From: Bailinhaonella thermotolerans
GTDB taxonomy: Bacteria > Actinomycetota > Actinomycetes > Streptosporangiales > Streptosporangiaceae
Assembly (NCBI RefSeq): GCF_003594875.1
Contig: NZ_QZEY01000008.1
Location: forward strand, 124,001-188,000
DNA: 64,000 nt
Direction of reading: 5' to 3'
Positions 1 through 7,983 of this stretch are shown here, in pieces. Position 1 is the first letter of the stretch. Every line of letters begins with the position of its first letter. The position numbers and the translations under genes are program-made. Under the pieces are notes generated by a model. The model searched no databases, was not told the origin of the DNA, and saw only the letters and a program-made list of their open reading frames with translations.

Positions 1-563
1 ATCACCTTGCCGGCGTAGCAGCCCTCGGTGCCGTCGCCGTTGCCGGTGCCGACGACCGTGCGCGACAGCGGGCGGACGCCGGGACCCAGGTGGGTGACGC
101 CCATGTGGTTCTCGAACCCGGTCAGCGTCGGGACGCCCAGCTCGGGGGCGGTCTCGGCGACCAGCTCGCCGACGGCGCGGCCCTGGCCCCGGCCGCTGGA
201 GATGTCCAGGATGCCGACGCCCTCGACCGGCTGGCCCTCCTCGCCGCCGAACACCGACCCCATGATCTGGTATCCGGCGCAGACCGCGAGCATCGCCGCG
301 CCCCGGTCGAGCGCGCGGCGCAGGCCCGGGTCGCGCTTGAGCCGCTGCGCGCCGAGGATCTGCGGCCGGTCCTCGCCGCCGCCGATCAGGTAGATGTGGC
401 CGTACTCCGGCACCGGGTCGGACGACCGCACGTGCACGGTCTGGACCGGGATGCCGCGGCGGCGCGCCCGCTCCTCCAGGACCAGCACGTTGCCCTGGTC
501 GCCGTAGGTGCTGAGCAGGTCCGGATAGATCCAGACGATGGACAGGGCGTTGTCAGACGGCAC
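1..563 (-). CDS. gatD: Lipid II isoglutaminyl synthase, glutaminase subunit GatD (partial)
   Basis: Type 1 glutamine amidotransferase that supplies ammonia to MurT for amidating the D-glutamate of lipid II in the cytoplasm. I take the GTG at 563, which gives an N-terminus VPSDNALSIVWIYPDLLST and overlaps the end of murT by 11 bases, typical of this pair. The reading frame shows STYGDQGN, the cobyric-acid-synthase-like IYLIGGGEDRPQ segment, and the nucleophile cysteine in AVCAGYQIMG near residue 94, followed by GVGILDISSG. The last visible residues are GDGTEGCYAGKV, so about 187 residues are present and the C-terminal histidine region lies beyond the window edge. The adjoining murT makes the assignment strong; a free-standing cobyric-acid-type amidotransferase is the only real alternative. 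Confidence 0.93.
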   Translation of the reverse strand, partial: MPSDNALSIVWIYPDLLSTYGDQGNVLVLEERARRRGIPVQTVHVRSSDPVPEYGHIYLIGGGEDRPQILGAQRLKRDPGLRRALDRGAAMLAVCAGYQIMGSVFGGEEGQPVEGVGILDISSGRGQGRAVGELVAETAPELGVPTLTGFENHMGVTHLGPGVRPLSRTVVGTGNGDGTEGCYAGKV

Positions 564-1791
564 GGCCGAACTCCGCTCGGATCTGCTGGAACGCGGTGTA
601 GTTGGCGATCACGTCCACCTTGCCCGGGGGCACGGCGGCGAACGCGTCGCCGATGTGCTCGGCGAGCTGGAAGGGCACCTGGGCGACGTCGAGCCGCAGC
701 GCGAGGTCGAGGCGGCGCTCCCCGGTGACGTAGACGGGCCGCCCGCGCAGCACGCGGTAGTCGACGTCCCAGAGCCAGGAGGTGTCGCGGCCGTCCGGGC
801 CCTGCGCGTTGACCGACAGGATCACCGGCACCGGCGGCGGGTCGAGCACGTCGAACGCCTCCAGCCAGCCCGCGGGGTTCTTGGCCAGCAGCAGCCGGAT
901 GACGCGCCCGTCGCGCTCGACGGTGGTGTAGCGCCCGGCCACCGACTTGACCTGCCGCAGCCGGTCCAGCGCGGTCGAGGGCGCGAGCCCGAACAGGGCG
1001 GCGGTCGCCAGCGCCATCGCCGCGTTGGAGGCGTTCGCCCGGCCGGGGAGCTGGAGGTGGAGCGGCCAGCGCTGGCCGTACGGGTCGATGACCAGGTCGT
1101 TCTGCTCGTCGAGCCACCAGGTCGGCTGCGGGCGGCGGAACGCGCACTCGCGGCAGGCCCAGTCGTTGTCCTTGCGGTCGAGCGGGCCGCCGCACTCGGG
1201 GCAGCACCAGGAGTCCTCGCGCCAGCGCTGCCCGCCGGACACCCAGGTCACGTGCTGCGCGGTCGAGGCGCCCCAGGCGACCAGCGGGTCGTCGGCGTTC
1301 GCGATGACGTGGGTGTTCTTCCCGGCCAGGGCGCGGCGCCACTTCTGCGCCAGCAGCCAGATCTCCGCCGCGCGGTCCATCTGGTCGCGGCTGAGGTTCA
1401 TCAGCACCACGACGCCGGCGCCGGTCGTGTCGATCACCTCGGGGAGGTACTTCTCGTCCACTTCGAGGACGGCGTAAGGCGCGTGCTTGTCCTGCGCCAG
1501 CGCCGACACGTGCCCGGCCGGCATGTTCGCGCCGAAGGCGTTGCTGGCGACGTCGCCGAGCTCCTGCAGCGCCGACACGATCAGGCGCGTGGTGGTCGTC
1601 TTGCCGTTGGTGGCGCTGACCAGCACCAGCTTGCGGTCCTTGGCCAGCTTGCGGAGCAGATCCGGCTCCAGCACGAGCCCGACCCGCCCCCCGATCACCG
1701 AGCCGTCTCCCCGCCCGGTCATCCGCGAGAGGGTGGCGGCGGTGCGGCCAAGCGTCGCCGCAAGCTGCGCGCGCAACGGTAGCTGGGTCAT
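553..1791 (-). CDS. murT: Lipid II isoglutaminyl synthase, ATP-dependent subunit MurT
   Basis: Mur-ligase-like enzyme that activates the lipid II glutamate with ATP and, with GatD, forms isoglutamine in peptidoglycan. The 412-residue product starts at the ATG at 1791 (MTQLPLRAQL). It has the ATP-binding loop SATNGKTTTT at about residues 59-68, the Mur central domain with the inserted Cys4 zinc ribbon (CCPECGG ... CRECAF, residues about 195-218) that distinguishes MurT from ordinary Mur ligases, and a C-terminal DUF1727 domain ending near VDVIANYTAFQQIR. Length fits the family. The gene is followed by the overlapping gatD, so the two are translationally coupled. It is transcribed divergently from the quinone oxidoreductase gene. 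Confidence 0.96.
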   Translation of the reverse strand: MTQLPLRAQLAATLGRTAATLSRMTGRGDGSVIGGRVGLVLEPDLLRKLAKDRKLVLVSATNGKTTTTRLIVSALQELGDVASNAFGANMPAGHVSALAQDKHAPYAVLEVDEKYLPEVIDTTGAGVVVLMNLSRDQMDRAAEIWLLAQKWRRALAGKNTHVIANADDPLVAWGASTAQHVTWVSGGQRWREDSWCCPECGGPLDRKDNDWACRECAFRRPQPTWWLDEQNDLVIDPYGQRWPLHLQLPGRANASNAAMALATAALFGLAPSTALDRLRQVKSVAGRYTTVERDGRVIRLLLAKNPAGWLEAFDVLDPPPVPVILSVNAQGPDGRDTSWLWDVDYRVLRGRPVYVTGERRLDLALRLDVAQVPFQLAEHIGDAFAAVPPGKVDVIANYTAFQQIRAEFGRAV

Positions 1792-2145
1792 GCCGACAAG
1801 ACTATCCACCCCCTCCGGTCCCGGACGCCACGTCCCCGCATCACCCGGCCCCGCCCCTTCGCGCGCGGCCCCGCCCGGCCAGCCGTACGGCTGCCGCCGG
1901 CGGCCGCGGCGGGCCGGGTGGCGCGGGCGGGGCTGGGCGGGCGAGTCAGGCGGGCGAGCCGGACGGGCGGGCCAGGCGGGCGGGCGAGCCGGACGAGCCG
2001 GCACGGGGCGGGGCGGAACCCGGGGGCGGGCGCGGGCGTTCCCCCTTCGAGGTGCGGCGCCGGGAGCGGCCCGCGGTCGGGGGGCCGCCAGGACGTGCCC
2101 GGGTGTGCCACGACACCCCGGGCCGGTTGCGACCGGGAGGCCGCG
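1792..2145. promoter_or_regulatory. Divergent intergenic region between murT and the oxidoreductase
   Basis: About 350 bases with no credible gene. Most of it (1880-2035) is a degenerate array of short CGGGCGAGCCGGACGGG-like units and contains the perfect palindrome CAGCCGTACGGCTG at 1880-1893. Promoters for both flanking genes must lie here, but I cannot place -10/-35 boxes with confidence. A GGGAGG ribosome-binding site for the downstream gene lies at 2135-2140. Confidence 0.5.
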
Positions 2146-3117
2146 ATGAAGGCGATCACACAGGATCGGTACGGCTCCACCGACGTCCTGAGATTCCGGG
2201 AGATGGACGCCCCGGTCCCCAAGGCCCGCGAAGTGCTGGTGCGGGTGCGCGCGGCGGGGGTGGACCGGGGCGTGTGGCACCTCATGCGGGGCCTGCCGTA
2301 CCTCGTCCGCGTCGTCAGCCCCCGCCGCCCCGTCTCACCCGTCCCCGGCATGGACCTCGCCGGGGTCGTCGAGGCGGTCGGGCCGCAGGTGACGCGGTTC
2401 CAGCCGGGCGACGAGGTGTACGGCAGCGGCACCGGCGGCACGTTCGCCGAGCTCGCCCGCGCCCGCCAGGACCGCCTCGCCGCCAAGCCCGGCAACCTCA
2501 CGTTCGAGCAGGCCGCGGCCGTCCCGACCTCCGGCTCGACGGCCCTCCAGGCCCTCCGCGACCAGGCGCGGGTACGGCAAGGCCAGCACGTCCTGGTCAT
2601 CGGCGCGAGCGGCGGCGTGGGCGGCTTCGCCGTACAGATCGCCAAGTCGCTGGGCGCGGAGGTGACCGGGGTGTGCGGCCCGGCCAAGGCCGACCTCGTC
2701 CGGTCCCTCGGCGCGGACCACGTGATCGACTACACGCGCGACGACCTCACCGCGCCGTCCGTCCGCTACGACGCCGTCATCGACATCGCCGGGAACCGGC
2801 CGCTGTCCCGGCTGCGCCGTCTCCTGACCCCGCGCGGCACGCTCGTGATCGTCGGCGGCGAGGAGGGCGGGCGCTGGCTGGGCGGCATGGAGCGCAACCT
2901 CCGGCTCCTCCTGCTGTCCCCGTTCGCCCGCCACCGCCTCCGCGCGCCGATCGCGCTCACCCGCACCCGCGACCTCGACGAACTGCGCGGGCTGATCGAG
3001 TCCGGCGCGGTGACCCCGCACGTGGACCGCGCCTACCCGCTCCGCGAGGCCCCGGAGGCCATCCGCCGCCTGGAGCGGGGCGAGGTGCGGGGGAAGCTGG
3101 TCATCACCGTCCCCTGA
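2146..3117 (+). CDS. NAD(P)-dependent alcohol dehydrogenase / quinone oxidoreductase family protein
   Basis: Medium-chain dehydrogenase/reductase of 323 residues, probably an NADPH-dependent quinone or enone reductase in the cytosol. The ATG at 2146 is preceded by GGGAGG. The N-terminal GroES-like domain has the family pattern (VLVRVRAAGVDRG, PGMDLAGVVEAVG, FQPGDEVYG), and the Rossmann domain has VLVIGASGGVGGFAVQIAKS at about residues 145-165. The zinc-ligand residues of true alcohol dehydrogenases are absent, which favours the zinc-independent quinone oxidoreductase branch. The gene stands alone, divergent from murT and convergent with the small-protein operon. The natural substrate cannot be told from sequence. 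Confidence 0.88.
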   Translation: MKAITQDRYGSTDVLRFREMDAPVPKAREVLVRVRAAGVDRGVWHLMRGLPYLVRVVSPRRPVSPVPGMDLAGVVEAVGPQVTRFQPGDEVYGSGTGGTFAELARARQDRLAAKPGNLTFEQAAAVPTSGSTALQALRDQARVRQGQHVLVIGASGGVGGFAVQIAKSLGAEVTGVCGPAKADLVRSLGADHVIDYTRDDLTAPSVRYDAVIDIAGNRPLSRLRRLLTPRGTLVIVGGEEGGRWLGGMERNLRLLLLSPFARHRLRAPIALTRTRDLDELRGLIESGAVTPHVDRAYPLREAPEAIRRLERGEVRGKLVITVP

Positions 3118-3181
3118 CCTCCAGGCGGCGTACGGCCCGGGCGTCACCTGACGGACCCGGGGCCGGCGGACGGGCGCGGGG

Positions 3182-3505
3182 TCACCGGGCCTCGCCGGAC
3201 AGGAGGGCCTGCCACATCCGGTGCCCGGCCGCGCAGGTGACGCGGGCGGTCTCCCGGACCTCCCACGCGCCGTCGCGCTGCACGGTCCTGCGGACGAACG
3301 CGCTGCCGCCCACCTGGCACAGCTCGTAGAAGACGGCGCGGCACGGGCAGGTCCAGGCGACGACGCGCACCCGCTCCCCGCCGGGCGGCGCCCACACCCA
3401 GCGCTCGCAGTCCGGCCGCGGCAGCGCCACGTGCGGGTCCAGGCACGCCTCCCCGGGCGGCGTGGGTACGGCCACGCGCCCGGCCTCCCCGGCCGCCGCC
3501 GTCAT
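3182..3505 (-). CDS. Hypothetical cysteine-rich small protein
   Basis: I do not recognise this 107-residue protein. I start it at the ATG at 3505, which overlaps the stop codon of the upstream small gene in an ATGA arrangement; the longer open frame upstream is a shadow of that gene. It has cysteines at ACLDPH, PDCERW, WTCPCRAV, ELCQ and VTCAAGH, a pattern that could bind a metal, and no membrane segment or signal peptide. It is the last gene of a four-gene run headed by an XRE regulator. Function is unknown; linkage to the regulator is seen, a joint role is inference. Confidence 0.65.
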   Translation of the reverse strand: MTAAAGEAGRVAVPTPPGEACLDPHVALPRPDCERWVWAPPGGERVRVVAWTCPCRAVFYELCQVGGSAFVRRTVQRDGAWEVRETARVTCAAGHRMWQALLSGEAR

Positions 3506-3795
3506 CCCGCGCCGCCTGTCCGCCGCTCGCGTGACCAGGACCGCCGCTCGCGTGACCAGGGCACCGCGAGCGCGTCCTGCGCCGCCAGTTCCCGGCCGAG
3601 CCCCGGCAGGCCGCTCGCGGACACCTCGGCCACGAGCCCCAGGTCGGCCTGGCGTCGCGTCGGCGGCGTCCGGCGTACGGCCCGCCACGTGCCGTCCGGC
3701 TCCTTGGCGAGGTCCCAGCCGGGGAACAGCGCGGCCAGCGCGTCCCGCCGGTACCGCTCGCTCTCCGGCAGCGGCTCGGCCCACCACCGGCTCAC
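3502..3795 (-). CDS. Hypothetical small protein with FPxW motif (second of two)
   Basis: 97-residue protein beginning at a GTG (3795) whose start overlaps the stop of the preceding gene (GTGA), so translation is probably coupled. It carries ALFPGWDLAKEPDGTWRAVRR near residues 20-40, the same spacing pattern (FP-x-W ... G-x-W-A-x-x-R-R) as the gene before it, suggesting the two are distant paralogues of one small fold. The C-terminus WSRERRSWSRERRTGG is a short internal duplication caused by a repeated CGCTCGCGTGACCAGG block at 3526-3560. No enzyme motif is visible. I know of no function for it. Confidence 0.65.
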   Translation of the reverse strand: MSRWWAEPLPESERYRRDALAALFPGWDLAKEPDGTWRAVRRTPPTRRQADLGLVAEVSASGLPGLGRELAAQDALAVPWSRERRSWSRERRTGGAG

Positions 3796-4085
3796 GACGC
3801 CGCTCCCCGCCGGGCCGCCGTCTCCCGCAGCCGCCGCAGCCGCCGCGCCTCGGCCTGCCTGCGCCGCTGCTCCTCCAGCGCCTCGGCGAGCCTCCGCGCG
3901 TCGTCCCCGTCCACGGTCCGGGAGCACCCGGCCTCCCACTCCTCCCCGGTCAGCCCCCGCCGCAACGTCGCCCAGACCCGCCCGGCGTCACTACGCCAGA
4001 CGGCCCACTCAGGAAACCCCTCCACAACCGCCCCGAGGGTGACCTCTGATCTCTCCGCGCCCGTTTGGTAGCCGTCGGTAATCAT
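3792..4085 (-). CDS. Hypothetical small protein with FPxW motif (first of two)
   Basis: 97-residue protein starting at ATG 4085, 54 bases after the XRE regulator gene ends. It contains GFPEWAVWRSDAGRVWATLR (residues about 23-42) and then a strongly charged helix, EALEEQRRRQAEARRLRRL, likely a coiled coil or nucleic-acid-binding helix. From memory, small proteins with this FPxW...GxxWAxxR pattern are common next to XRE regulators in Streptosporangiales, but no function is established that I know of. It heads the three-gene coupled run that ends with the cysteine-rich protein. Confidence 0.68.
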   Translation of the reverse strand: MITDGYQTGAERSEVTLGAVVEGFPEWAVWRSDAGRVWATLRRGLTGEEWEAGCSRTVDGDDARRLAEALEEQRRRQAEARRLRRLRETAARRGAAS

Positions 4086-4139
4086 GGGAGGACGGTAGGA
4101 CGTGGCCTGCGGCGGCTGGTTTCCTCGGGGAAACGTGGG

Positions 4140-5351
4140 TCAGATCACGCCCATGCGGTAGGCGAGGCCGCGCAGTTCCCTGCCGCCGGCCGCCCGGCGA
4201 TCGCGTTCGAGCTGGGTGGCCACGAGCTCGCGGGCGAGCGGATTGTTGTGGAGGCGGGGGGCCGACAGCCGCTCCGCCATCCGCAGCTCGTCCACCGACT
4301 CGCGCACCTGGCCCAGCAGGGCGTGAGCGCGCGCCTTCTCGATGTGCAGCGCGGAGCGGCGGCCCTTGCTCACGAACCCGGTCTCCCTCACCCTTCCGGC
4401 GTGATGAAGGGCCTCGCGGGGCTCGCCCGCCTCGACGGCGAGGAGAGTGCGCCAGGTGGCGACGTTGTTGGGCCCGAACCATTGCCAGGAATCCGCGTGC
4501 TCGCCGACGCGTTCGGCGACCCGCTGCGCTTCGTCCGCCTGCGTCCGGGCGGCGTCGTGGTCGCCGTTCACAGAGCGGGCGAGTGCGGAGGAAAGCCGCA
4601 GCATGCCGTACACCTCGTGTGTCAGGCGGTCGCGGCGCAGGTGGGGCTCCAGGGCGTCGGCGACCCGCTCGGCCCCGCGGAGCGCCCGTGTCATGGCCGC
4701 CGAAAAACGGCAGTGCGCTTGGGCGAAGGTGGCCGCCCCCGTCCACACGGGGTCGTCGAGGAGTTCCGCCGCCTGGCGCGCGCGGTCGGCCGCGATCCAG
4801 GCCAGGTCCGCCTGGCCGTTGTTCTTGAGCAGGAAGGTGGCCGCGGTGCAGGCGTCCACCAGGAGGCGCAGCGCCTGAGCCCTCTCCCCTTCGTCGCCGG
4901 TCGCCACATGCACGTGGAGCTCCGCGACGATCTCCGGGAGCACCCGCCCGAGCGTGGCGTGGTCAGCCGCCTGCCGCGCGGCCAGAATGGGGCCCTCCCA
5001 GTCCGCCGACAACTCGCCCAGCGATCGCGCCCGCGTATCCGGAGGGTCGCTCAGCGCGGTGTCCAGGAGCACGTCCCGCAACCGCATGATGTCCCCGTGC
5101 CGTTGCACCCGGGGAATGGTGGAGGTGGGCTCTCCCTCCAGGTCCGACGCGGACACATCGAGCACCTGCGCGATCCGGGCGATGTCCGACCGCTTGTCCA
5201 GCGGAAGCAACCCGTTCTCCACCTTGGACAGCCAGCTCTTCGACCGCCCGATCAGCCCGGCCAGTTCGTCCAGGCTCTTGCCCCGATAGCGTCGCGCCCG
5301 CCGTACGTTCTGCCCCAGCCGCCGCCGGGCCTCGGCACCGAAATCAGCCAC
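4140..5351 (-). CDS. XRE-family helix-turn-helix transcriptional regulator with TPR-like C-terminus
   Basis: 403-residue regulator. I choose the GTG at 5351 (VADFGAEARRRLG) because GGAGG lies eight bases upstream; the longer frame adds an unconvincing Gly-rich stretch. An N-terminal HTH_XRE domain spans about residues 8-65 (LAGLIGRSKSWLSKVENG is the recognition helix region). The remaining 300 residues are Ala/Leu/Arg-rich helices of the TPR-like type found in actinobacterial regulators of this architecture (ARARQAAELLDDPVW, ALHHAGRVRETG). It is probably a DNA-binding regulator sensing a ligand or partner through the helical repeats. The three small genes downstream are likely its operon partners or targets. 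The palindromes upstream start 106 bases before it. Confidence 0.85.
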   Translation of the reverse strand: MADFGAEARRRLGQNVRRARRYRGKSLDELAGLIGRSKSWLSKVENGLLPLDKRSDIARIAQVLDVSASDLEGEPTSTIPRVQRHGDIMRLRDVLLDTALSDPPDTRARSLGELSADWEGPILAARQAADHATLGRVLPEIVAELHVHVATGDEGERAQALRLLVDACTAATFLLKNNGQADLAWIAADRARQAAELLDDPVWTGAATFAQAHCRFSAAMTRALRGAERVADALEPHLRRDRLTHEVYGMLRLSSALARSVNGDHDAARTQADEAQRVAERVGEHADSWQWFGPNNVATWRTLLAVEAGEPREALHHAGRVRETGFVSKGRRSALHIEKARAHALLGQVRESVDELRMAERLSAPRLHNNPLARELVATQLERDRRAAGGRELRGLAYRMGVI

Positions 5352-5456
5352 GTGCGACACCTCCAATCGTCGCCCCCTCAGGCTACGGCGAGCCCAGCCG
5401 ATCCGCAGGCTCCCCGCACCCCCAATCCCAGCCCAAGAAACCAACCCGCCCATCCC

Positions 5457-5515
5457 TCGCCGTGATCATGCAGTTTTAAGCACACCCTGTGCACAAAACT
5501 GCATGATCACGGCGA
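5457..5515. repeat. Long perfect palindrome, copy 1
   Basis: A 21-base left arm (5457-5477, starting TCGCCGTGATCATGCAG) pairs perfectly with the right arm at 5495-5515. The 17-base centre contains a second small dyad, GCACA-CCC-TGTGC (5480-5492). It is nearly identical to the element at 5900-5960. It could act as a bidirectional terminator, a mobile palindromic unit (REP/MITE-like) or a protein-binding site; sequence alone does not decide. Confidence 0.9.
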
Positions 5516-5616
5516 AGAAAGGGACGCGGACGGAGACCCAGGAGCCAGGAGCCAGGAGCCGAAGGATCCACACGCGGCCCCGGAGCAACGGCCGCCAGAA
5601 ACCGCCCACAAGAAAG

Positions 5617-5855
5617 CGACGCACAGAGAAAACGGCGCGGAGTAAGCGACACGCAGACAAAGCGCGCAGAAACAGCGCGCATGAAGGAAGCGACGCGCAG
5701 AACGGCGGGCGCGGAGAAAGCGACGCGCAAAGGGAGCGGCGCACAGAGCGGCGCACGGGGTAAGGGGACGCGCAGAGTAAGCGGCGCACGGTGTAAGGGG
5801 CACACGGAGTAAACGGCGCGCAGAGTAAGGGGCGCACGGAGTAAGGGGCCCGCCG
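5617..5855. repeat. Degenerate 16-bp tandem repeat array
   Basis: Roughly fifteen head-to-tail units of 13-17 bases. The last six, 5760-5855, are the most regular with a 16-base period and a consensus near AAGGGGCGCACGGAGT. The strand shown is purine-rich. Open frames across it (up to about 140 codons) consist of Arg/Ala/Ser or Leu/Arg/Pro repetition and are not credible genes. The array fills most of the space between the two palindromes. Confidence 0.8.
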
Positions 5856-5899
5856 GGGAGAGATCACTCCCTCCCCCGTACACGTCACAAGCGCACAAC

Positions 5900-5960
5900 C
5901 TCGCCGTGATCATGCAGTTTTAAACACACACTGTGCGCAAAACTGCATGATCACGGCGAG
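5900..5960. repeat. Long perfect palindrome, copy 2
   Basis: 22-base arms (5900-5921 and 5939-5960) pair perfectly around a 17-base centre. The arms are the same sequence as copy 1 plus one more C/G pair. Sequence just to the right also resembles the flank of copy 1 (GAAAGGG...GCGGGACGG), so palindrome and flank appear to have been duplicated together. Confidence 0.9.
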
Positions 5961-6090
5961 AAAGGGGTGCGGGACGGGGACGGAAGGGGCCTGGGGGGGA
6001 CGACCACCATGAGGGCGTCGGAGTAAGGGGTGCGTGGAGAGCGGCGCGGAGGAGGGGGCGGCGGTGGGGTGGGTGGGGGGAGTGGCAGGT

Positions 6091-6152
6091 AGGGGGGTGT
6101 GGGGTGGGTATGGAGGGCGGGAGGGGGGTGTGGGGTGGGTATGGAGGGCGGG
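6091..6152. repeat. 31-bp G-rich exact direct repeat
   Basis: Two exact adjacent copies (6091-6121 and 6122-6152) of a 31-base unit beginning AGGGGGGTGTGGGGTGGG. It lies directly before the start chosen for the PP2C phosphatase gene. The many runs of three or more G could form a quadruplex on the coding strand. The second copy ends in the GGAGGGGG that I take as the ribosome-binding site. Confidence 0.85.
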
Positions 6153-6162
6153 AGGGGGTGAT

Positions 6163-7944
6163 GTGGACGTGGCGGGGCGGGAGCTGGTCGTGGCGGGGGT
6201 GCGGGGCCGGGGGCTGGATGATCTGACCGACGCCGGGGCCCTGGTGGTGGACGAGCGCGGATTGATCATCGAGGTGAACTCCGTGGCCGTGCGGCTGCTC
6301 CGCCGTACCGCTGACGAGCTGCTGGGGCGGGACGCCCACGAGCTGCTGCACCGCGGCAAGCACGGCGAGACCCTTCCACCGAGCCACTGCCCGCTCCGGC
6401 GGTCCCGCGTCACCGGCGGCACCGCCCAGGGCGACCACGCGTGGTGGGAGCGCGGGGACGCGACCCTGATGGCGACCTCCTGGACGTCCACCGCCTGCCT
6501 GATGGACAAGGGGGCGATGGGCGCGCTGGTGCTCTTCCACGAGACCGCCTCGACCGCGCGGGCCGAACGCGCCCCGGAGTCGGCGGCGTCGTCGCTGTCC
6601 GAGCTGGACCGGCTGGCCCTGCTCGCCGAGACCACTACGACCCTCACCGCGAGCCTGCACGTCGGCGAGACGCTGCGCCGCCTGATCCGCCTGGTCGTGC
6701 CCCTGCTGGCCGACTGGCTGGTCGTGGACCTGCTCACCGAGGAGGGCGGGGTGTCGCGCCAGGCCGTGGTCCACTGGGAGGGCGGCACGGTCGTGCACCG
6801 CGAGGACCTGGAGGGGCCGATGCCCCCGGTCCCGCAGGAGTCCCCGATGCCCCTGTCGCGGGCGCTGCGCGGCGTGACCGCGACCCTGGCCGGCCCGCAG
6901 GACTACCAGGGGCCGCCCGACTCGGGCATCGCGGTCATCCAGCGGGAGCTGTTCGAGGCGACCGGCATCCACTCGGCGAGCATCGCGCCCATCCGGGGCG
7001 TACGCGAGGTGATCGGCGCGCTGACCCTGGGACGCGCCGAGCGGGCGGGCGCGTTCACCCCCGCCGACCTGCTGCTGGTCGAGGACATCGCCCGGCGGGC
7101 CGGGCTGGCGCTGGACAACGCCCGGCTGTACGAACGGCAGCGCCGGGTCGCCGAGACGATGCAGCGCCACCTGCTGCCCCGGCTGCCGCGCGTCCCCGGC
7201 CTGGAGATGCGCGAGTGCTACCTGCCCGCCCCGCACGCCTCACAGGTCGGCGGCGACTGGTACGACGCCATCGTCCTGCCCGACGGCGCGACCGGCGTCG
7301 TGATCGGCGACGTCACCGGCCACGACCTGGACGCCGCCGCGGGCATGGCGCAGGTCTGCAACATGCTCAGGGCGTACGCCGGGGAGCTGGACGAGTCCCC
7401 CTGCAAGATCGTGGAACGGCTGGACCAGGCGATCTCCCGCATGGCCCAGTCGGCGATGGCCACCATGATCTTCGCCCGGCTGGAGTGCGCGGCCGGGAAG
7501 TGGCGGATGCGCTGGACCAACGCGGGCCACCCGCCGCCGCTCCTGGTGGAGCACGACGGGCGCACCCGCTTCCTGGAGGACGCGGCGGGCCTGATGCTCG
7601 GCACCGGCCTGCCCAGCACCCGGGAGGACGCGGTCATCGACCTGCCGCCGCGCAGCACCGTGCTGCTCTACACCGACGGCCTGATCGAGTCCGCGGGCCG
7701 CCCCTTCGACCAGGGCATGACCGTGCTGCGCCGGCACGCCGCCGCGCTCGCCCACCGCCCGCTGCGCTCGGTCTGCCACACGCTCCTGACCCGCGTCCGC
7801 CCCTCCGACAACGACGACGACGTGGCCCTGCTCACCCTCCGCATCCCCGACCCCGACCGTGAACCCGGCCGGCATCGCGAGCGAGACCCGGCCGAGAACC
7901 CGGGCGAGAACCACGCCGGTGTCCCGGCCGAGGTCCCCGGCTGA
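6163..7944 (+). CDS. PAS-GAF-PP2C (SpoIIE-type) serine phosphatase
   Basis: 593-residue regulatory phosphatase. I start at GTG 6163, four bases after GGAGGGGG; the in-frame ATG at 6034 would add a Gly/Trp tract encoded by the 31-bp repeats and is unlikely. A PAS-like domain (residues about 15-115, DAGALVVDERGLIIEVN), a GAF domain (about 155-345) and a PP2C_SIG domain (about 380-580) follow in order. Metal-binding motifs VGGDWYDAI, VIGDVTGHDLDAAAGMAQ and LLYTDGLIE are present. Family members dephosphorylate anti-sigma-factor antagonists in partner-switching stress circuits; no STAS or anti-sigma kinase gene lies nearby, so the target is unknown. The C-terminus is a low-complexity tail. Confidence 0.92.
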   Translation: MDVAGRELVVAGVRGRGLDDLTDAGALVVDERGLIIEVNSVAVRLLRRTADELLGRDAHELLHRGKHGETLPPSHCPLRRSRVTGGTAQGDHAWWERGDATLMATSWTSTACLMDKGAMGALVLFHETASTARAERAPESAASSLSELDRLALLAETTTTLTASLHVGETLRRLIRLVVPLLADWLVVDLLTEEGGVSRQAVVHWEGGTVVHREDLEGPMPPVPQESPMPLSRALRGVTATLAGPQDYQGPPDSGIAVIQRELFEATGIHSASIAPIRGVREVIGALTLGRAERAGAFTPADLLLVEDIARRAGLALDNARLYERQRRVAETMQRHLLPRLPRVPGLEMRECYLPAPHASQVGGDWYDAIVLPDGATGVVIGDVTGHDLDAAAGMAQVCNMLRAYAGELDESPCKIVERLDQAISRMAQSAMATMIFARLECAAGKWRMRWTNAGHPPPLLVEHDGRTRFLEDAAGLMLGTGLPSTREDAVIDLPPRSTVLLYTDGLIESAGRPFDQGMTVLRRHAAALAHRPLRSVCHTLLTRVRPSDNDDDVALLTLRIPDPDREPGRHRERDPAENPGENHAGVPAEVPG

Positions 7945-7983
7945 GACCCCGGCCCGGACGCGCCTCCCCGCGCCGCGATCCGG

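Noticed and set aside
5466-5913. Several 98-145 codon frames between the two palindromes
   Set aside because: They read the 16-bp array as Leu/Arg/Pro/Cys or Arg/Ala/Ser repetition, lack ribosome-binding sites and do not resemble proteins.
5457-5960. CRISPR array
   Set aside because: Only two palindromic copies 443 bases apart with an internal tandem array and no spacer-repeat periodicity; no cas genes in the window.
6034-6162. Upstream ATG for the PP2C phosphatase
   Set aside because: It would add 43 Gly/Trp/Val-rich residues encoded by the 31-bp repeat; a GTG directly behind GGAGGGGG is a better start.
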